Below are positions 46,912-58,670 of a DNA stretch of 64,000 bases, in pieces. The DNA comes from Tilletia caries (lineage: Eukaryota; Basidiomycota; Exobasidiomycetes; Tilletiales; Tilletiaceae). A program made the translations under genes and the position numbers. The stretch lies in NCBI GenBank assembly GCA_032718865.1, contig JALUTQ010000007.1, positions 1,426,001 to 1,490,000 on the forward strand, given 5' to 3'. The notes beneath the pieces are model-generated. The model was not told the origin of the DNA. It worked only from the letters and a program-made list of their open reading frames with translations, and made no database searches. Each line of letters starts with the position of its first letter. The stretch's first letter is position 1.

Positions 46912-47465
46912 CTATGCGTGGTAGAGCTCCTCCTTGAGGCTGATACCGAGCTCCTCCTTGACGGGCTTGAGAGCATCAACGTACTGTTGGTACTGCTTCG
47001 CATTCTCGACCTTCTCCTTGACGCCCTCGAAGACTCTGACCGCGGTCGGGTAGTCGTTCACCCGACGGGCGGCGCGGATGGCCTCCTCGAGTACCTCGGG
47101 CGCGGGGACGAGGTCGTATGAGAAGCAGTTGTTGAGGCCGCGCTGGAGCTCGAAGAGGTCCTCGACGGACTTGAAGAAGGTCACGTAGCGGGCGTTGAAG
47201 GCTTCGAAGGACTCCTCCTCGTGGTGGGCGGCGTAACCGCGGGCTGTTAAATTTTTCAAAGGGAGGAACGAGGGTTTGAGCATTGTACATCGGCAGGCTT
47301 GTAGGAGCGCACACGGAGGGGAGCATGGAACGTACCTGCCCGTGGTGCGACGAGGGCTGCGGCTGCGATGGTAGCGTGTGCGGATGTTCCTTGGAGGAGG
47401 GCAGCGCGTGCTGATGTGGCAGCGGCAGCGGTGCGGAATGCGCCAGTGAGGAGCGAGGACGACAT
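46912..47465 (-). CDS. COX6: Cytochrome c oxidase subunit 6 (mammalian COX5A homologue), 153 aa
   Basis: A nuclear-encoded matrix-side subunit of complex IV. Exons 47465-47336 and 47243-46912 join in frame. An Ala/Arg/Ser-rich presequence (MSSSLLTGAFRTAAAATSAR) precedes the mature protein HHEEESFEAFNARYVTFF, LFELQRGLNNCFSYDLVPAP, AIRAARRVNDYPTAVRVFEG and ELGISLKEELYHA. Length (yeast 148) and all motifs agree with the family. Confidence 0.95.
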
Positions 47466-47523
47466 CGTGGTGCTGGTGCTGGGTGCTGAGCTGGGCGTGT
47501 GTGTGAGTTCGAGATCGATGACA

Positions 47524-47555
<32 letters not shown>

Positions 47556-47845
47556 GAGCAGCAGCGCGAAGGCAAACTGGACGAGCACGTCGGGGTGTTC
47601 CGATGAGACTCTGGCTGGGCAGGCAGGGTAGGGTCTCACATAGAGTCTGTTGAATGGGAGAAGCGGCGTCTTGGCGGGGCAGAGACCACTGAGACGCTGT
47701 GTGGCAGACGCTGAGACTGTGGTTGGGTTCTTCCTGCCCCGTGTGTGACCGACGGAGCGGGCCATCGCCATGCTCGATCGCATCCACATTCCACAGCCGC
47801 TTCACCTTTGCTCTCCCTCCCTCAACACACACACACACACACACG
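47466..47845. promoter_or_regulatory. Shared divergent promoter of COX6 and ATP4
   Basis: A 380 bp gap between start codons of two oxidative-phosphorylation subunits. It ends in an (AC)n run (47826-47844) immediately before the ATP4 ATG. The arrangement suggests co-regulation. No known respiratory activator site could be named with confidence. Confidence 0.5.
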
Positions 47846-49008
47846 ATGGCATACCGCGTCGCTGCCTCGCGCTCCTCCGCCGCCCTCGCTGCCACCGCCG
47901 CACGCCCCGCCATCGCCGCACCCCGGTTGGCAGCAGCAGCCGCGGCCTCTTCCAGGTGCGTCTAAGAGCTTCAGGCCCTGCTCTCGCTTTCCGGCGGGAC
48001 CGACGCTCGTCGAAGGCGCGCTGTGCTCAATATGCTCACCTTTCTCTCTTTCTTTGCTTTCCTTCCTTCTCCTGGCTCTGGGTCGGGTCCATTAGCGTCC
48101 GCACCTACGCAGACAGTGAGTCCCACACAATCCTCTCCGATGCCATACCCGAACACCCGGGCGCTCACTCCCCTTCCTTTGCTTCCCCCAACTCCCCCTT
48201 GCATCTTCCCTCCAGAGCCCTCCCCCGAGGCCCGCGCATCGTCCCTCCTCGACGTCCTCCCCGGCAACAGCCTGGTATCCAAGACCGGCTGGGTCACCCT
48301 CGGCACCGGTCTCAGTGCCGTCGCCATCTCAAACGAGCTCTACGTCGTGAATGAGGAGACCGTCATCCTCGCCGGCTTCCTCATCTTCGCCACTCTCGTC
48401 GGTCGCTCCATCGCTGCTCCTTACACCCAATGGGCCGACTCACAGATCCAGGTGAGCAATTGCATTTACCTTAACGCCGCGGAGGATATGAAAGAACTTC
48501 CCTCCCAGCTCTCGTGACTGAACCTGGTTCCCCTTGTGCATTACTCCCCTCTGCCAGAAAATCTCTGGCATCCTCAATGCCGCCCGCAAAGAGCACACCG
48601 ACGCCGTCTCGGCCCGGATCGAGTCCGTCTCCACCCAGAAGGACGTCGCCGCCCTGACCACCGAGCTCTTCGCCGTCGCCAAGGAGACCGCCAAGGTCGA
48701 GCAGGAAGTCTTCGAGCTCCAGCAGCGCACCAAGCTTGCTGCCGAGCTCAAGACCGTGCTGGACTCCTGGGTCCGCTTCGAGGGTCAGCAGCGGGAGGAG
48801 GAGCAGCGTGCGCTTTCGGCTGCGATCATTAAGAAGGTTACCGACTCGTTGAAGGATGAGAAGCTGCAGAAGCAGATCCTGGATGGTGCCATTGCAGATG
48901 TCGAGCGTGAGTTTCTCTCATTCTTCTTCTATTTTATAACCCCTGGCTGACCGCTTTGTCCCACCCACCACGACCCACCCAGAACTCGTCAAGAGCAAGA
49001 CCATCTAA
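47846..49008 (+). CDS. ATP4: Mitochondrial F1Fo ATP synthase subunit b (Atp4), 246 aa
   Basis: The peripheral stalk subunit linking F1 to the membrane sector. Exons 47846-47955, 48096-48115 (20 bp), 48216-48451, 48558-48906 and 48983-49008 sum to 247 codons. A presequence (AYRVAASRSSAALAATAARP) is followed by SPEARASSLLDVLPGNSLVS, GWVTLGTGLSAVAISNELYV and VILAGFLIFATLVGRSIAAP (two membrane segments). A long charged helix (RIESVSTQKDVAALTTELFA) ends LVKSKTI. The 20 bp exon 2 encodes the presequence cleavage region. Confidence 0.95.
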
Positions 49009-49942
49009 ATCAATCCAATTAAACTCTCTCCCCGACAACGATCCCAAAATAAGGAACACCGATCCCGCAGATCTATGACCGCCCAGTCTTCACCCCTCCC
49101 GGACCATCCTCACAGCCCATGCATGGTCCTGCGTCCCCATCCACAATTCACCCCCTACCTGCACCAACATCCAACGCTCTGTCCGTTCCGCCACCGCATA
49201 AAAGGAGGCTCTGTTGGAATTAGACCAATTTCCAACGAATTCTGCTGGCCTGAAGTAATCTTCCTTTGAACACAGTATCCCCAGTCCATCGAACGTTTGG
49301 CACACCGTCGGCTGGTTCTGACTCGAAAGCGAAAGGTGTCGCCGAAGTCGGGTCGGAGGCCTTCGACCGTCTCAAATTGAGAGGAAGTAGGAGCGTCAGA
49401 AAACGGGAATCATGCTGACTGAGCTACTTTGAGATTCAATTGAAGGTTGGGGGGGGGGGGATCAAGGCCAGGAAAGTCATATATAAACAGGAGGATGGGT
49501 CATCATCACATGGGATAGAAAATCTCGATCGAAGAGAAAGAACCAGGCCGCGGAAAAACAGGAAAACATATAAGGGGTGGGGGAAAGCGGGGCCGGAGCT
49601 TTGTGAATTTTTTGAACAGGAGAAGGGGAGAAGAGGGTAAGAACCAGATGTTGAACAGGATGTGCAACGCGAGACACACGCGCGCCCAAGATGAGGGCGG
49701 GCCGGGGCGACGGTTATGCTAACGCGAATGGGGATACTTTCGATTCGAAAAAAGGAGGGAGGGAAAGAACCGGGGAAACCTTGGGGGGAAAAAGGGAAAA
49801 CTTGATGCTTGAGATGCTTGGGATTCATGTTGAAATTGGTGAGATGGCGGTTTAAGGCGAGAGGGGAGATGGGGGCGGGTCGAGAGGTATCAGAGGCTGG
49901 GGCGGTGGAGGAAGAGCTGGCTTCGGAGGCGGTGATAGGATG
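49009..49942. other. Gene-free interval between ATP4 and the bZIP gene
   Basis: Convergent 3' ends. There is a G9 tract at 49449-49458 and purine-rich sequence after it. No coding frame is supported. Confidence 0.5.
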
Positions 49943-51098
49943 TCATAATTCGAACGATCCCATCTGAAGTCCTGACACTTGCTGCTGCTGCTGCATCAAA
50001 GCGCCATCGACCGAATCGCCCTGCTGCTGCTGTTCACTGCTCGCCGCCGCCGCCGCCGTGGGTGACGACGACGACGCGGCACCGGCACCGGCACCAGCAG
50101 CAACAAAGCTCGGCGGCCGGAATCCCAAATGCTCATAAAGCCCAGCAGGCCCCAACCCACCATCAGCCTTCGCCATCCTCCTCTCCAAAAGCTGCAAGAA
50201 CGCCCTCGTAGACTCAGCATTGTCCAACCCGCTCGGAACAGCACCCGCCGCTCCGGGTGGCGCAGCCCGGAAGATCTTCGTGGGTGGCAGAGAGGCGAAC
50301 GCAGACGGGTTCATCGAGGAGCCGTCGCCGTAGAACGCCTGCGGGCCGGAGCCGAGTAAGGCGTTCGAGAGCGTGCGCTTGAGAGGGATCGTCATAGATG
50401 GGTAGCCCTCGCCGCCAAGCATGGCCATAGCGCCCCCCGAAGATGTCGGCGGCATCGGACCCGCACCGTCCAGAAGAAGCTGCTTGGCAGTGTTGACCGC
50501 CGGCATACCATCCGTCGTAGAAGTGGTGGTGTTGGCCGTCGTCCTCACAGGTGGTAATGATGTCGTCGTCTTGGAAGGTGATGTGGTCTGGCTTGGTGGA
50601 GAAGGGGCGGCGCCCAGTGGGGAAGGAGAGGATAATGCGGGGGAGGAAGTCAGGTCGATAACATCGGAAGCTGTCGACGGCTTCGCCGTCTCCGAAACGG
50701 CCGACATCGACGGCCTTCGTCCGGTAGACTCCGAGTCGGACGGAACCGCGGTGCCAGCCACCGTGTTTCGCCGAGCCTTCGCACCGTCGCTGCCATCTTG
50801 ATTACCGTTCTTGCTGTTGCTGTTGTTCTGAAGAGCCTCCCATGGATCCAGTCCGCGGAGGTCCGCCCCAAGAGGGGTGGACCCACTGTCCCGTCGTGGG
50901 CTGTTGTGTGTGCTGCTGTTGCTGTGATTGCTGCTCTGTTGTCCGGAGATTGCGGTGTTGCCGTCCATCTTGAAGCTGCCGCCCGGCGTTACGCCTCCGT
51001 TCAAAAAAGCCGAAAGGTCGAATTGTTGTCCGTCATTCGATTGGGAACCTGACGCTGACCTTACGAGCTCATGCTGCTGCTGTTGTTGCTGCTGCTGC

Positions 51099-51131
<33 letters not shown>

Positions 51132-52516
51132 CGCTGTTGCTCCGCTGCGACCATCTGCGCCTTCTCATCGAGCGCATTGGGGTCCTGACCGGGAGTCAAC
51201 TGCGATCCACCACCACTGAGCCACCACGCACCCTGATCAGCGAGCGTGCTGAACGAGTGCATAGGAGAAAAGCCCACGGGGGGCTGAGACAGCTGACTCA
51301 AATTGAACTGGAAGGGGATCGGGTTCGGGTTGAGCAGTGCCTCGTTGACCGACGTTGGCTGTACGAACGGCAGATAAGATGGGTTCATAGAGCCGCTGTA
51401 GCTGACGATCGGTCCGTTGTATGCACTTCCGGACACCGCTGATGCAGAGTTGGAGGTGGAAGGCATGCTGAGACCCATGGAGCCGAATGGCCCCAGTCGC
51501 ATACCAGACAGTCCATTGAAGCCTTCCTCCTTGACCTTGATCTCCTGCTGCTGGCCAGGCTGTGCAGGTGCCAACGATCGTTCGCCATTGGGGCCGGGAA
51601 GGTCCAGACGCAAGAGCGAGGGCACAGCTTGTTGCATGCTGTTGTTGATGGCAGCATTGATGTGCTGTGCCATGAGAGCCGAGGTGCGATGTTCGTCGGC
51701 ACTTGATGAAGCAGGCATTCCGCCCATGCTGTTTCCCAGCTTGGAGAGCAGACTCGCATTGCTCAATGCACTTCTTTGCAGAAGTTCGGGAGGGTTGTAT
51801 GCGTTCGATTCGGTGTCTTCGCCACGGGAGGACGACTCGTTGCTCTGGGCAGAGGTGGAATACTGGACTCCCGAGGGAAGCAGCGGTACGCCTCTTTGGC
51901 TGCTGCTTGTTTGCATGGGTGGACCCATGGCTGAGTGCGAGGAACTGGACGATGTGGCAATACTGTTGGAGCGATTCTGCTTGGTGGCAGTTGAGGAGCT
52001 GCTGCTGCTGCTAGTGCTGGCTACCATTCCGGTAGGGTCGCCAACAGTGTCTGCCTTATGAGCATCCGACATACTGATCAGGGATGCACTGAAGTGACCA
52101 GCTCCGGCGCTGGAAGTCTGGATCTGTTGGTAAACGCCCTCGAGAGCGGAGGGAATAAGCTTGCCGTGACCGAGACTGATGAGGAGATTGCGGAGAGCAT
52201 CGTTCTCATCCTTGAGTCTCCTGGCGACACGCTGAATCTCGACGTTGGCCTCGAGTCCGAGTTCGTCGTAGCGACGGCAACGATCCTCCAACTCGCGCAC
52301 GCGTGCCTCTCTCCTCTTGCGGAACTCTCGTTGTGCTTTGCCTGTGATTGAGAAGGGGTGGGGAATGATCAGTCAAACTGTGGCTGTTGGAATGGTGCAT
52401 GTATGCGGGGCCGACGTACGATTCTGAAGGGTGCGCTTTGAAGGGCCGCCTTCTGGGTCACTTGATGCTGTTGTGATGCCCTTGCCCTTGCTGTTCTGGT
52501 TGCCATATGGAGCCAT
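49943..52516 (-). CDS. bZIP transcription factor with long Gln/Ser-rich C-terminus, 831 aa
   Basis: Exons 52516-52420 and 52341-49943 join in frame exactly inside the basic region. The basic region reads RKAQREFRKRREARVRELE after SKRTLQN. A leucine-zipper stretch follows (RRYDELGLEANVEIQRVA, LKDENDALRNLLISLGHGKL). The pattern is of the fungal Yap/Pap1-like class, but the Cys-rich redox domains of Yap1/Pap1 were not seen, so a stress role is not claimed. The remaining ~700 residues are Ser/Gln/Pro-rich, with a long poly-Gln (51070-51131). Confidence 0.87.
51070..51131. repeat. CTG/CAG tract encoding poly-Gln in the bZIP factor
   Basis: About 20 Gln codons (CAG with interspersed CAA) on minus, an expandable activation-domain-type repeat. 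Confidence 0.9.
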
Positions 52517-54985
52517 GGCTGGTGATAAGGAACTGATGGTGATAGTGGCAAGCGGTGTACGCCTACTTGCTAGAAAAGAGTAGTTCGTTGCTGTTGCCAA
52601 TTCGAGCGAGGTGGCGACGAAGCAGGTGATGATCTGAGGGAGTGCTGGATGTATCGAGTTGGGTGCCGAGTTGGGTGTATGCGTTGGAGAGTGCGGGTGG
52701 GCGTATGCGGTGTTGGTGGCACCCGATGAAATTCCGATAATGGTCCCACTGGAACTTGAAAGTTTTCCTGCGCTCAACAATAAGGCTCAAGCCGAAGCCG
52801 AAGCAGAAGCAGAGGGCAGACGCGATCGACGTCCGCGGCTGGTGGTCCGAATCGTTGGAGGGTGGTGGCAGGTGAACTGGTGGTTGAGTCGATGACCGAA
52901 CGAAGGTCTCTGACCGTTTAAGGTTGTGACGAAATCTTCTCACTTTCTATCTCAGCGTGAAGCGTGAAGACAGAACTCAACGTGGCTGGCTGGTGGGCGC
53001 TGGGTGGCAGGTGGGAATGCTGGTTCTGAATCCGAACTGAAAATTGAATGTGGAGAAGGTCGGTCAGGGCAGCATCTGATCACCTCTATCTCTCTATTTG
53101 TGCGAGGCGTAGTAGTAGGCGGGAATATCGACTCACTCTACCTCTCGATATTTAGGTGTGGAAGTGCTCTGCCGGGGAGATCCGAGATGGTGAGCAGAGA
53201 GGCCTTTCTATCTCGAGCTTGGAGCTGTGACTGCTTGTGACTTGTGAGATGTGAGGTGACGCAGAGGCAGCGAAGGTCGGAGCGCAAAGCAAGGCCAGTG
53301 CTACTCTAATATCACAGTCTGCCAGCTGCGAGCTGCCTCACCCACGATGAGACTGATCGAAATCTGTTTGTTGTCGATCCTTGGCTGGTGGACTGTGGCT
53401 GGCTGCTTCCTCGGCCGCCTGGGGAGTAGTGGGGAAGGCGGACAAAGACGACCTCGTATACAATCGGGCCCCAGCTCTATTGCTCGGAGACAGTCGGGTG
53501 AGCGACTGAGCAGTGAGCAGTGGTGGCTGGTGAGGCGTTGGTGATTTGTTGATGGTCGTGCAGCGTGGAGACCGCAAAGGGAAGGGGACGGGAAGAAAAA
53601 TGTGACACGGACAGATGACCGTGGTGAATCAGAGCAGAGTGGTGGTGAAGCGTGAAGAGGGGAACAACAAGGGGCGGAGTTATGTAGAAATAGAGCACTT
53701 CGCCGCTTCTGGCGAGCGAGGCGTTCTTCACTGCGGGAAGCGAGCAAGAGTTCGATCAGCTGGTGGGGATCGAGGACATTTTATGCCAGTTCTCATGCGT
53801 GTGCCTGCGTGCCTGCCTCATGAATCATTAATCATCCCGCCACTTAAAATCACCTCCACTTCACACCCTTCTCCAGCATGTGTTATGGATTATTGTGGCA
53901 CCCTCCTCGGCCTCGGGGCCTCGGGCCTTCGCACCCAGCAGCGTCCTCGCTGGATCTACCAAATAAAGAGGCTGCTACTGCACCGCCAGTTAAGCGTCAA
54001 GCTTCAAGCGTCAAGGACTGTGCGTCGTGCGTCTGGGAGGCCCAGGTTAGGCTCTGCCTATATACATATAGCTATGTTTCCCTATCTCCTTGCTTCCGTT
54101 CGCTCGCGGCGAGCGAAGCGACTTGCCATTCCGCAGACCGCAGACCGCACTTCCGACAGTCCGACCGGAGACAGCACGTGACGCACGGATCATCGGCTAT
54201 GTAAAAAGTCGAACTTTCCACCTTCCATCCATGGCCATGTCACAAGTAGTAGTGTCCATACGTAGACGTGACATGTTTGTTATATGTAGTTTGGTCCTAC
54301 TGGACCTATGTACTGAACTCAACATCCAACCTCCTCAAGCCTTGAGCCTCAGCAAAAAGTTGCGGCGGTTAACCAGAGGTATACCGTCGGCTGTATCCAT
54401 GCCTCTGTAACGCCGGTGGTTAGCCTCCGACTTTATCGCTGGATCGCCGCTGGTTTTTGCTCACTCTGTCCGGTTGGCCGCTGGTCACCATCTGAGCGAA
54501 TAAGACTCGTTTCTACACCCGGCGGTTCTCGGCGGCAGCTCAGCGGCTATGCCGCTACCCCATCCTCACCGCCTCACCGTTCCTGGCGGCGTCACCCATT
54601 TGTCCGTCTGTGCGGACACCCGTCCGTCCTGCCTCAGGTTGCAGCGCCTGTCCCTACACTCTGCCAGCCTGCACACGGGTGACTACATCCTCAGCGTGCC
54701 ATCTGTTCTCGTCACTCCTGTGTAGAAATCGCGTTAAACGACGTTGTTGCGTCTTTTTTTCACGATCACCTTGCTCCATTTTGCTGCAGGGACGGTTCGG
54801 ACTTAACATAAAAAAAATTCCACGTGGGCTTCGCTAACCATTCGCGGGGAGAAACGGCTGTTGCCAACCAGGGGCGGTTGACAGCCGGTGAATGAGTGGG
54901 ACGGCCTCGTTTCCCCGAATCCTGAGCGGTGATTCGGCGATTAACAGTGCCAATCCCTGGTACACGTGACCCTACTTCCAGCTCG
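52517..54985. other. Long gene-free interval upstream of the bZIP gene
   Basis: The first ~1 kb is probably a long promoter and 5' leader of the bZIP gene. It has AAGCCGAAGCCGAAGCAGAAG repeats at 52790-52815. From 53.8 to 55 kb nothing coding is recognised. The interval 54.4-54.7 kb has degenerate CGGCGG/GCTGG repeats. Confidence 0.5.
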
Positions 54986-54987
54986 GC

Positions 54988-55006
54988 GGGGGGGCTTTGC
55001 CCCCCC
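54988..55006. repeat. Perfect G7/C7 hairpin
   Basis: GGGGGGGCTTTGCCCCCCC: an 8 bp stem with a 3 nt loop, followed by another C7 run at about 55012. It could form a stable hairpin in DNA or RNA. Its role is unknown. Confidence 0.8.
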
Positions 55007-55149
55007 GGAACCCCCCCAACCAAAAGGACAGTCTTGTCCGTCTCCATTGCAATCATGTCTAATCCTGCCCGCTATGCGCTAACTCTAACCCGCAAAAAAA
55101 ATGGTGACTGTTATCCTGATTTAGCGACCAAGTCGAAAAAAGAGGGAAA

Positions 55150-55236
55150 AAGGCAAATAGAATGATCGGAGTGGGAATCTAACCACAGACTTGTACAATA
55201 GCATGCTGCATCACTAACCGCTGACCTATGAGGGAA
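55150..55236 (-). ncRNA. tRNA-like sequence with B box and pol III terminator
   Basis: On minus, GGTCAGCGGTTAGTGATGCA (A-box-like), then GGTTAGATTCC (a B-box variant) at 55184-55174, and T5/T6 runs just downstream at 55155-55135. The T-arm pairs imperfectly and the acceptor arms do not pair. Likely a tRNA-derived repeat (SINE-like) or decayed tRNA. Confidence 0.4.
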
Positions 55237-55343
55237 AGTTGATGTCGGTCTTAATTTATTGCAATATATGAACACGCTCAACGTGAGCGTGCTAAAGATA
55301 GTAGTCAAATCGCGCCCGAGCGCGCCCCGATCGCGCTTAATCG

Positions 55344-55377
55344 CCGAACCTCCGGTTCGGGGCGGCTTGTCGCCGCC
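55344..55377. repeat. Two adjacent hairpins
   Basis: CCGAACCTCCGGTTCGG (7 bp stem) is followed directly by GGCGGCTTGTCGCCGCC (6-7 bp stem). They lie upstream of the retroelement, in sequence with several short inverted repeats. Confidence 0.65.
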
Positions 55378-56574
55378 TTGTCGCTTCGGGGAAACAAGGC
55401 CGTCCGAATGAGTGTCATGATGTCATCCATTTTGCAGGTTGCCGTGACATCAGGGCAACAAGGTCCACTCCATAAATTCTTCCCAGTGACGAGCATCTGC
55501 TCGCGAGCAGCGTTGGCATGTCTTCAGTCCCTCGGCCCTTTGGCCCCTTTGAACGTCCCTTTGGGACAGAACCCGCTCTTTTGAGCCCCTCCTGACGCGC
55601 CAGTCGCTCTCCATCTTCCATGATGCCCAAAAAATCGATGTACATTGATTAGCACACGCCCGTATGGGCTCCATTTGCGTGTTTTCGCTCTTTTCCTCCC
55701 CCTGCTTGACGACCCGAAGTGGGAAGCTCTACTAGACCACTTGATTGACAGCCCAGCGCGGGCAGCTCCTGCCCTCCCTAGCCCCAAGGAGACTCGTTTG
55801 CACACACTCCCCTCGCCGCCCAACACACCGCTGACTCCTCCATCGCTGGCCTGTCCCCTGCCCAACGACCCCTCCTAGCACCTTCCCGCCTTCTCGCGCT
55901 GCTCTCTTCTTTCTTACAGGGCCACGTGGCCCTTTTTTCCCACTCACTAACACCAGCTATTTGAACGCCGTATCGCCGAATCACGTCGCGCCAACCTCCC
56001 CACACGCGCGGCGAATCGGCGTTTTCTGCAAGGCCTGCAGCACATCGAAAGCCCAGACTTCGACAACCACTTCCTTTTACCCCAAGGCCTCTCCCACAAC
56101 CTCACCTCAAGTCCCTGTCATTCGTCCACACCCACTTGCAACACTGGGCCCGCTGCCTAGACCCACGACCTCGCCCCGCGACCTAGACCTCCCTCACTTG
56201 GTCCACGGTTCCTGCATTTTCTCTGGCCTGGGCCCACATCCGCGCCATACCGATTTTCCCGGCCTTCCGTCGCTCTTGGTGCCTGTGTTCGACCAGGCCT
56301 CGACTTACACCTCGACCAGCTCCGATTCTCGATCCGGCATACAAGGTCAGGCACGGCGGCCTCTCACATCCCTCCCTCGCTCCCGGTCAATACCTCGCCC
56401 CACCGCCCAGCGTCGGATCCAATCTTCTCCCTACATGGCCGCCGCCGGCCAGTTGTGCCGCCTTCGCCCATATAAACGGCCATTTCTCACCGACTGGCCT
56501 CTAGGTTTCCACACCACACCCACATTGCCCGCCTCCCTCCTAGGACCCCACCCGGGTCACACCACTTTTCCACC

Positions 56575-58245
56575 ATGGCTACCCGCCGCTCTACTGCCGC
56601 TCCCACACAGCCCACCCCCACCGAATCCGTTGTGGTTCACGACTCCTCTCAGGATACCTCGTCCCAATTCAGCACCACCTCCAGCCACTTCGAAGACTCT
56701 CAGAACACGGACCGCTCGTACCGCGACTCCCAGCCCGACGGAACTCAAGTGGTCGACTCTCAAGGCCCCGACCTCGGAGAAGAACTTCACGCCATCCTCA
56801 ACGAACCCGGCAGCGCTGATGTCGACATGGAGGCACACGAGCGCCGCTCAACCGCTCCCTCCCGCGCTGGAACCACGACCGCTGCCTCTGCAGCCCCTCG
56901 CGAGCGTGGCGACTCCGAGTACTAGCCCTCGGACGCTGGAGAAGTCGAGGAAGACGATACTGACGGACCGGTCTCCAACGAGACCCTCTTCCCTCACCTC
57001 GTGTACACCGCCGACGACCCTCGCCACCCCGTTTTCAACTTCAGCGAGATTCGGGACGCCGCTCTGTCTGGACAGGCCGCCCTCCCTCCCAACACGGCCT
57101 TATTCGAGCTCGACAATAGCTTCCAACCTTCCAATCTCAAGCACGTCATGCTCCTCCGCCAGGGCGTGCGCAACCGCTGGAAGAAGCTCGGCGGCAGGCA
57201 ACCCCTCAAAGTCTTCCCCTTGCCGGCCGCCGGACGCACTCGACACGTCCACGTCCAATTCTCGACCAGTGAGGACTTCGCTTGGGCCTCCGATCTCGTC
57301 ATCTACTGGAAGAAGAAAGGCTATCGCTCGGCTGCTTTCGGCCCTGCGCTCGGTCCGCGATACCGCATTTTCAGCACCCAGCTGCCTCCCACGGCCCCCC
57401 TCGACGAAGCGGCCGACGCAGTCTTTGCCGCCATCCCAGACCACCTCCAGATCGTTAGTCTCTGGGGCCTCAACTCTGGTCCAGAGGACCACCCGGAGGA
57501 GGCCGAGTTCACAGGCCACATGGTGGCCGTCATCTACTTCCCCTGCGCGCCTGGTTGCGAAAACGACCCCGTCCCAGAAGAAACCATCCTCACCCTCCCG
57601 GGCTGGGTCCGCCTCCGTGGCAGGGATTACGAGACGTTCTTCGATGGGCGCGGCGCTTGGTGCCGCCTTTGTCGGGGTCGCACAGGAGATTTCCACACTC
57701 AGGATGAGTGCCACCTCAACACCTGCAACTGGTGCCAAGGCAAGCACCGCACGAACGACTGCCCAACCAATCAAGACAGCCCGACGTCAACGGACGATGC
57801 TACCGACCTCCAGGAGCAAGTCCCCCCCACAACCACCAAGACTACCACTACTGGCACCGCCACCGCTGGAGATCGCCCCGCTACCCCCACGGGCACGACC
57901 CCTCACAGCGCCCGCACCCACACCCCGGGCACACCGAGGACTCCCAGCCGATCCACGCTCCGAAACCAGACCATCCCTACGTCTGGGGCCTCCAGCAACC
58001 GCACCTTGGTGGGTGACTCCCCCAGCCTCATGGATCGACTCTCCAAGGCTCCCACCACCACCAAGGACCGCAAGGGCAAGGGTCGACAGGCTGCCATCTC
58101 CGACTACCTCGTCCCGATGGGCACCAAGAAGACAGTCCCCACCGCCGCCACCCTGGCCCCGTCCAAGCGCAGTGCCCCGTCCACCGGCACTTCGGCCAGC
58201 GCGGCCCACATTAACTCCCGCCCCCGCCCTTACCCGGCCAAGTGA
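56575..58245 (+). pseudogene. LINE ORF1 (Gag-like, zinc knuckles), interrupted by one TAG
   Basis: An RNA-binding ORF1 protein that would coat LINE RNA. ATG 56575 (ATRRSTAAPTQPTPTES) runs in one frame to TGA at 58243-58245, except for a TAG at 56923-56925. After the stop the same frame continues (EVEEDDTDGPVSNETLFPHL). The middle region has VMLLRQGVRNRWKKLGG and the zinc-knuckle part reads CRLCRGRTGDFHTQDEC then CNWCQGKHRTNDC. The C-terminus is Thr/Pro-rich. The rest is intact, so the stop is recent, or is read through. Confidence 0.75.
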
Positions 58246-58670
58246 GAACCCCATCGGCCCCCTCTGGCCCCCCCAAATTACATGCCCTCCCCCTCTCTCC
58301 TTTGAGCAATCACCAGCTCCCCCAAAAACTCTGCCACCTTCTGGGGCTCTTCACGCGTTTTCTCGCAATGCACTCGTTTCCCTCTTTACTGTCCTCCAAG
58401 CCCTACTACTCCTTCTATCCACCATCTTGACCTACACTTGTTTCCTTGCCAGCCCAGTTCTATGCGAGTCACCCCCCTCTACCGGCCTCCGAGTGACCAC
58501 CTTTGACTGCGGTCGAGGTGGCCTGCGTGCGAGACTGGCTGACATCTTCTCGTCTTCACATTCCGTCTTTGTTGACGCTGACATTATCCTTCTTCAAGAA
58601 GCTCACGTCTCTCCATCTATTACTATGCAGGACTAAGGCTGGCATGCGGAGTAACTCATTTTACACTTTT

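Noticed and set aside
55961..58636. Single 891-codon frame covering the LINE leader, ORF1 and part of ORF2
   Set aside because: Up to about 58240 it reads Pro/Arg/Thr/Ser strings out of phase with the zinc-knuckle ORF1; only its last ~60 codons (endonuclease start) are real.
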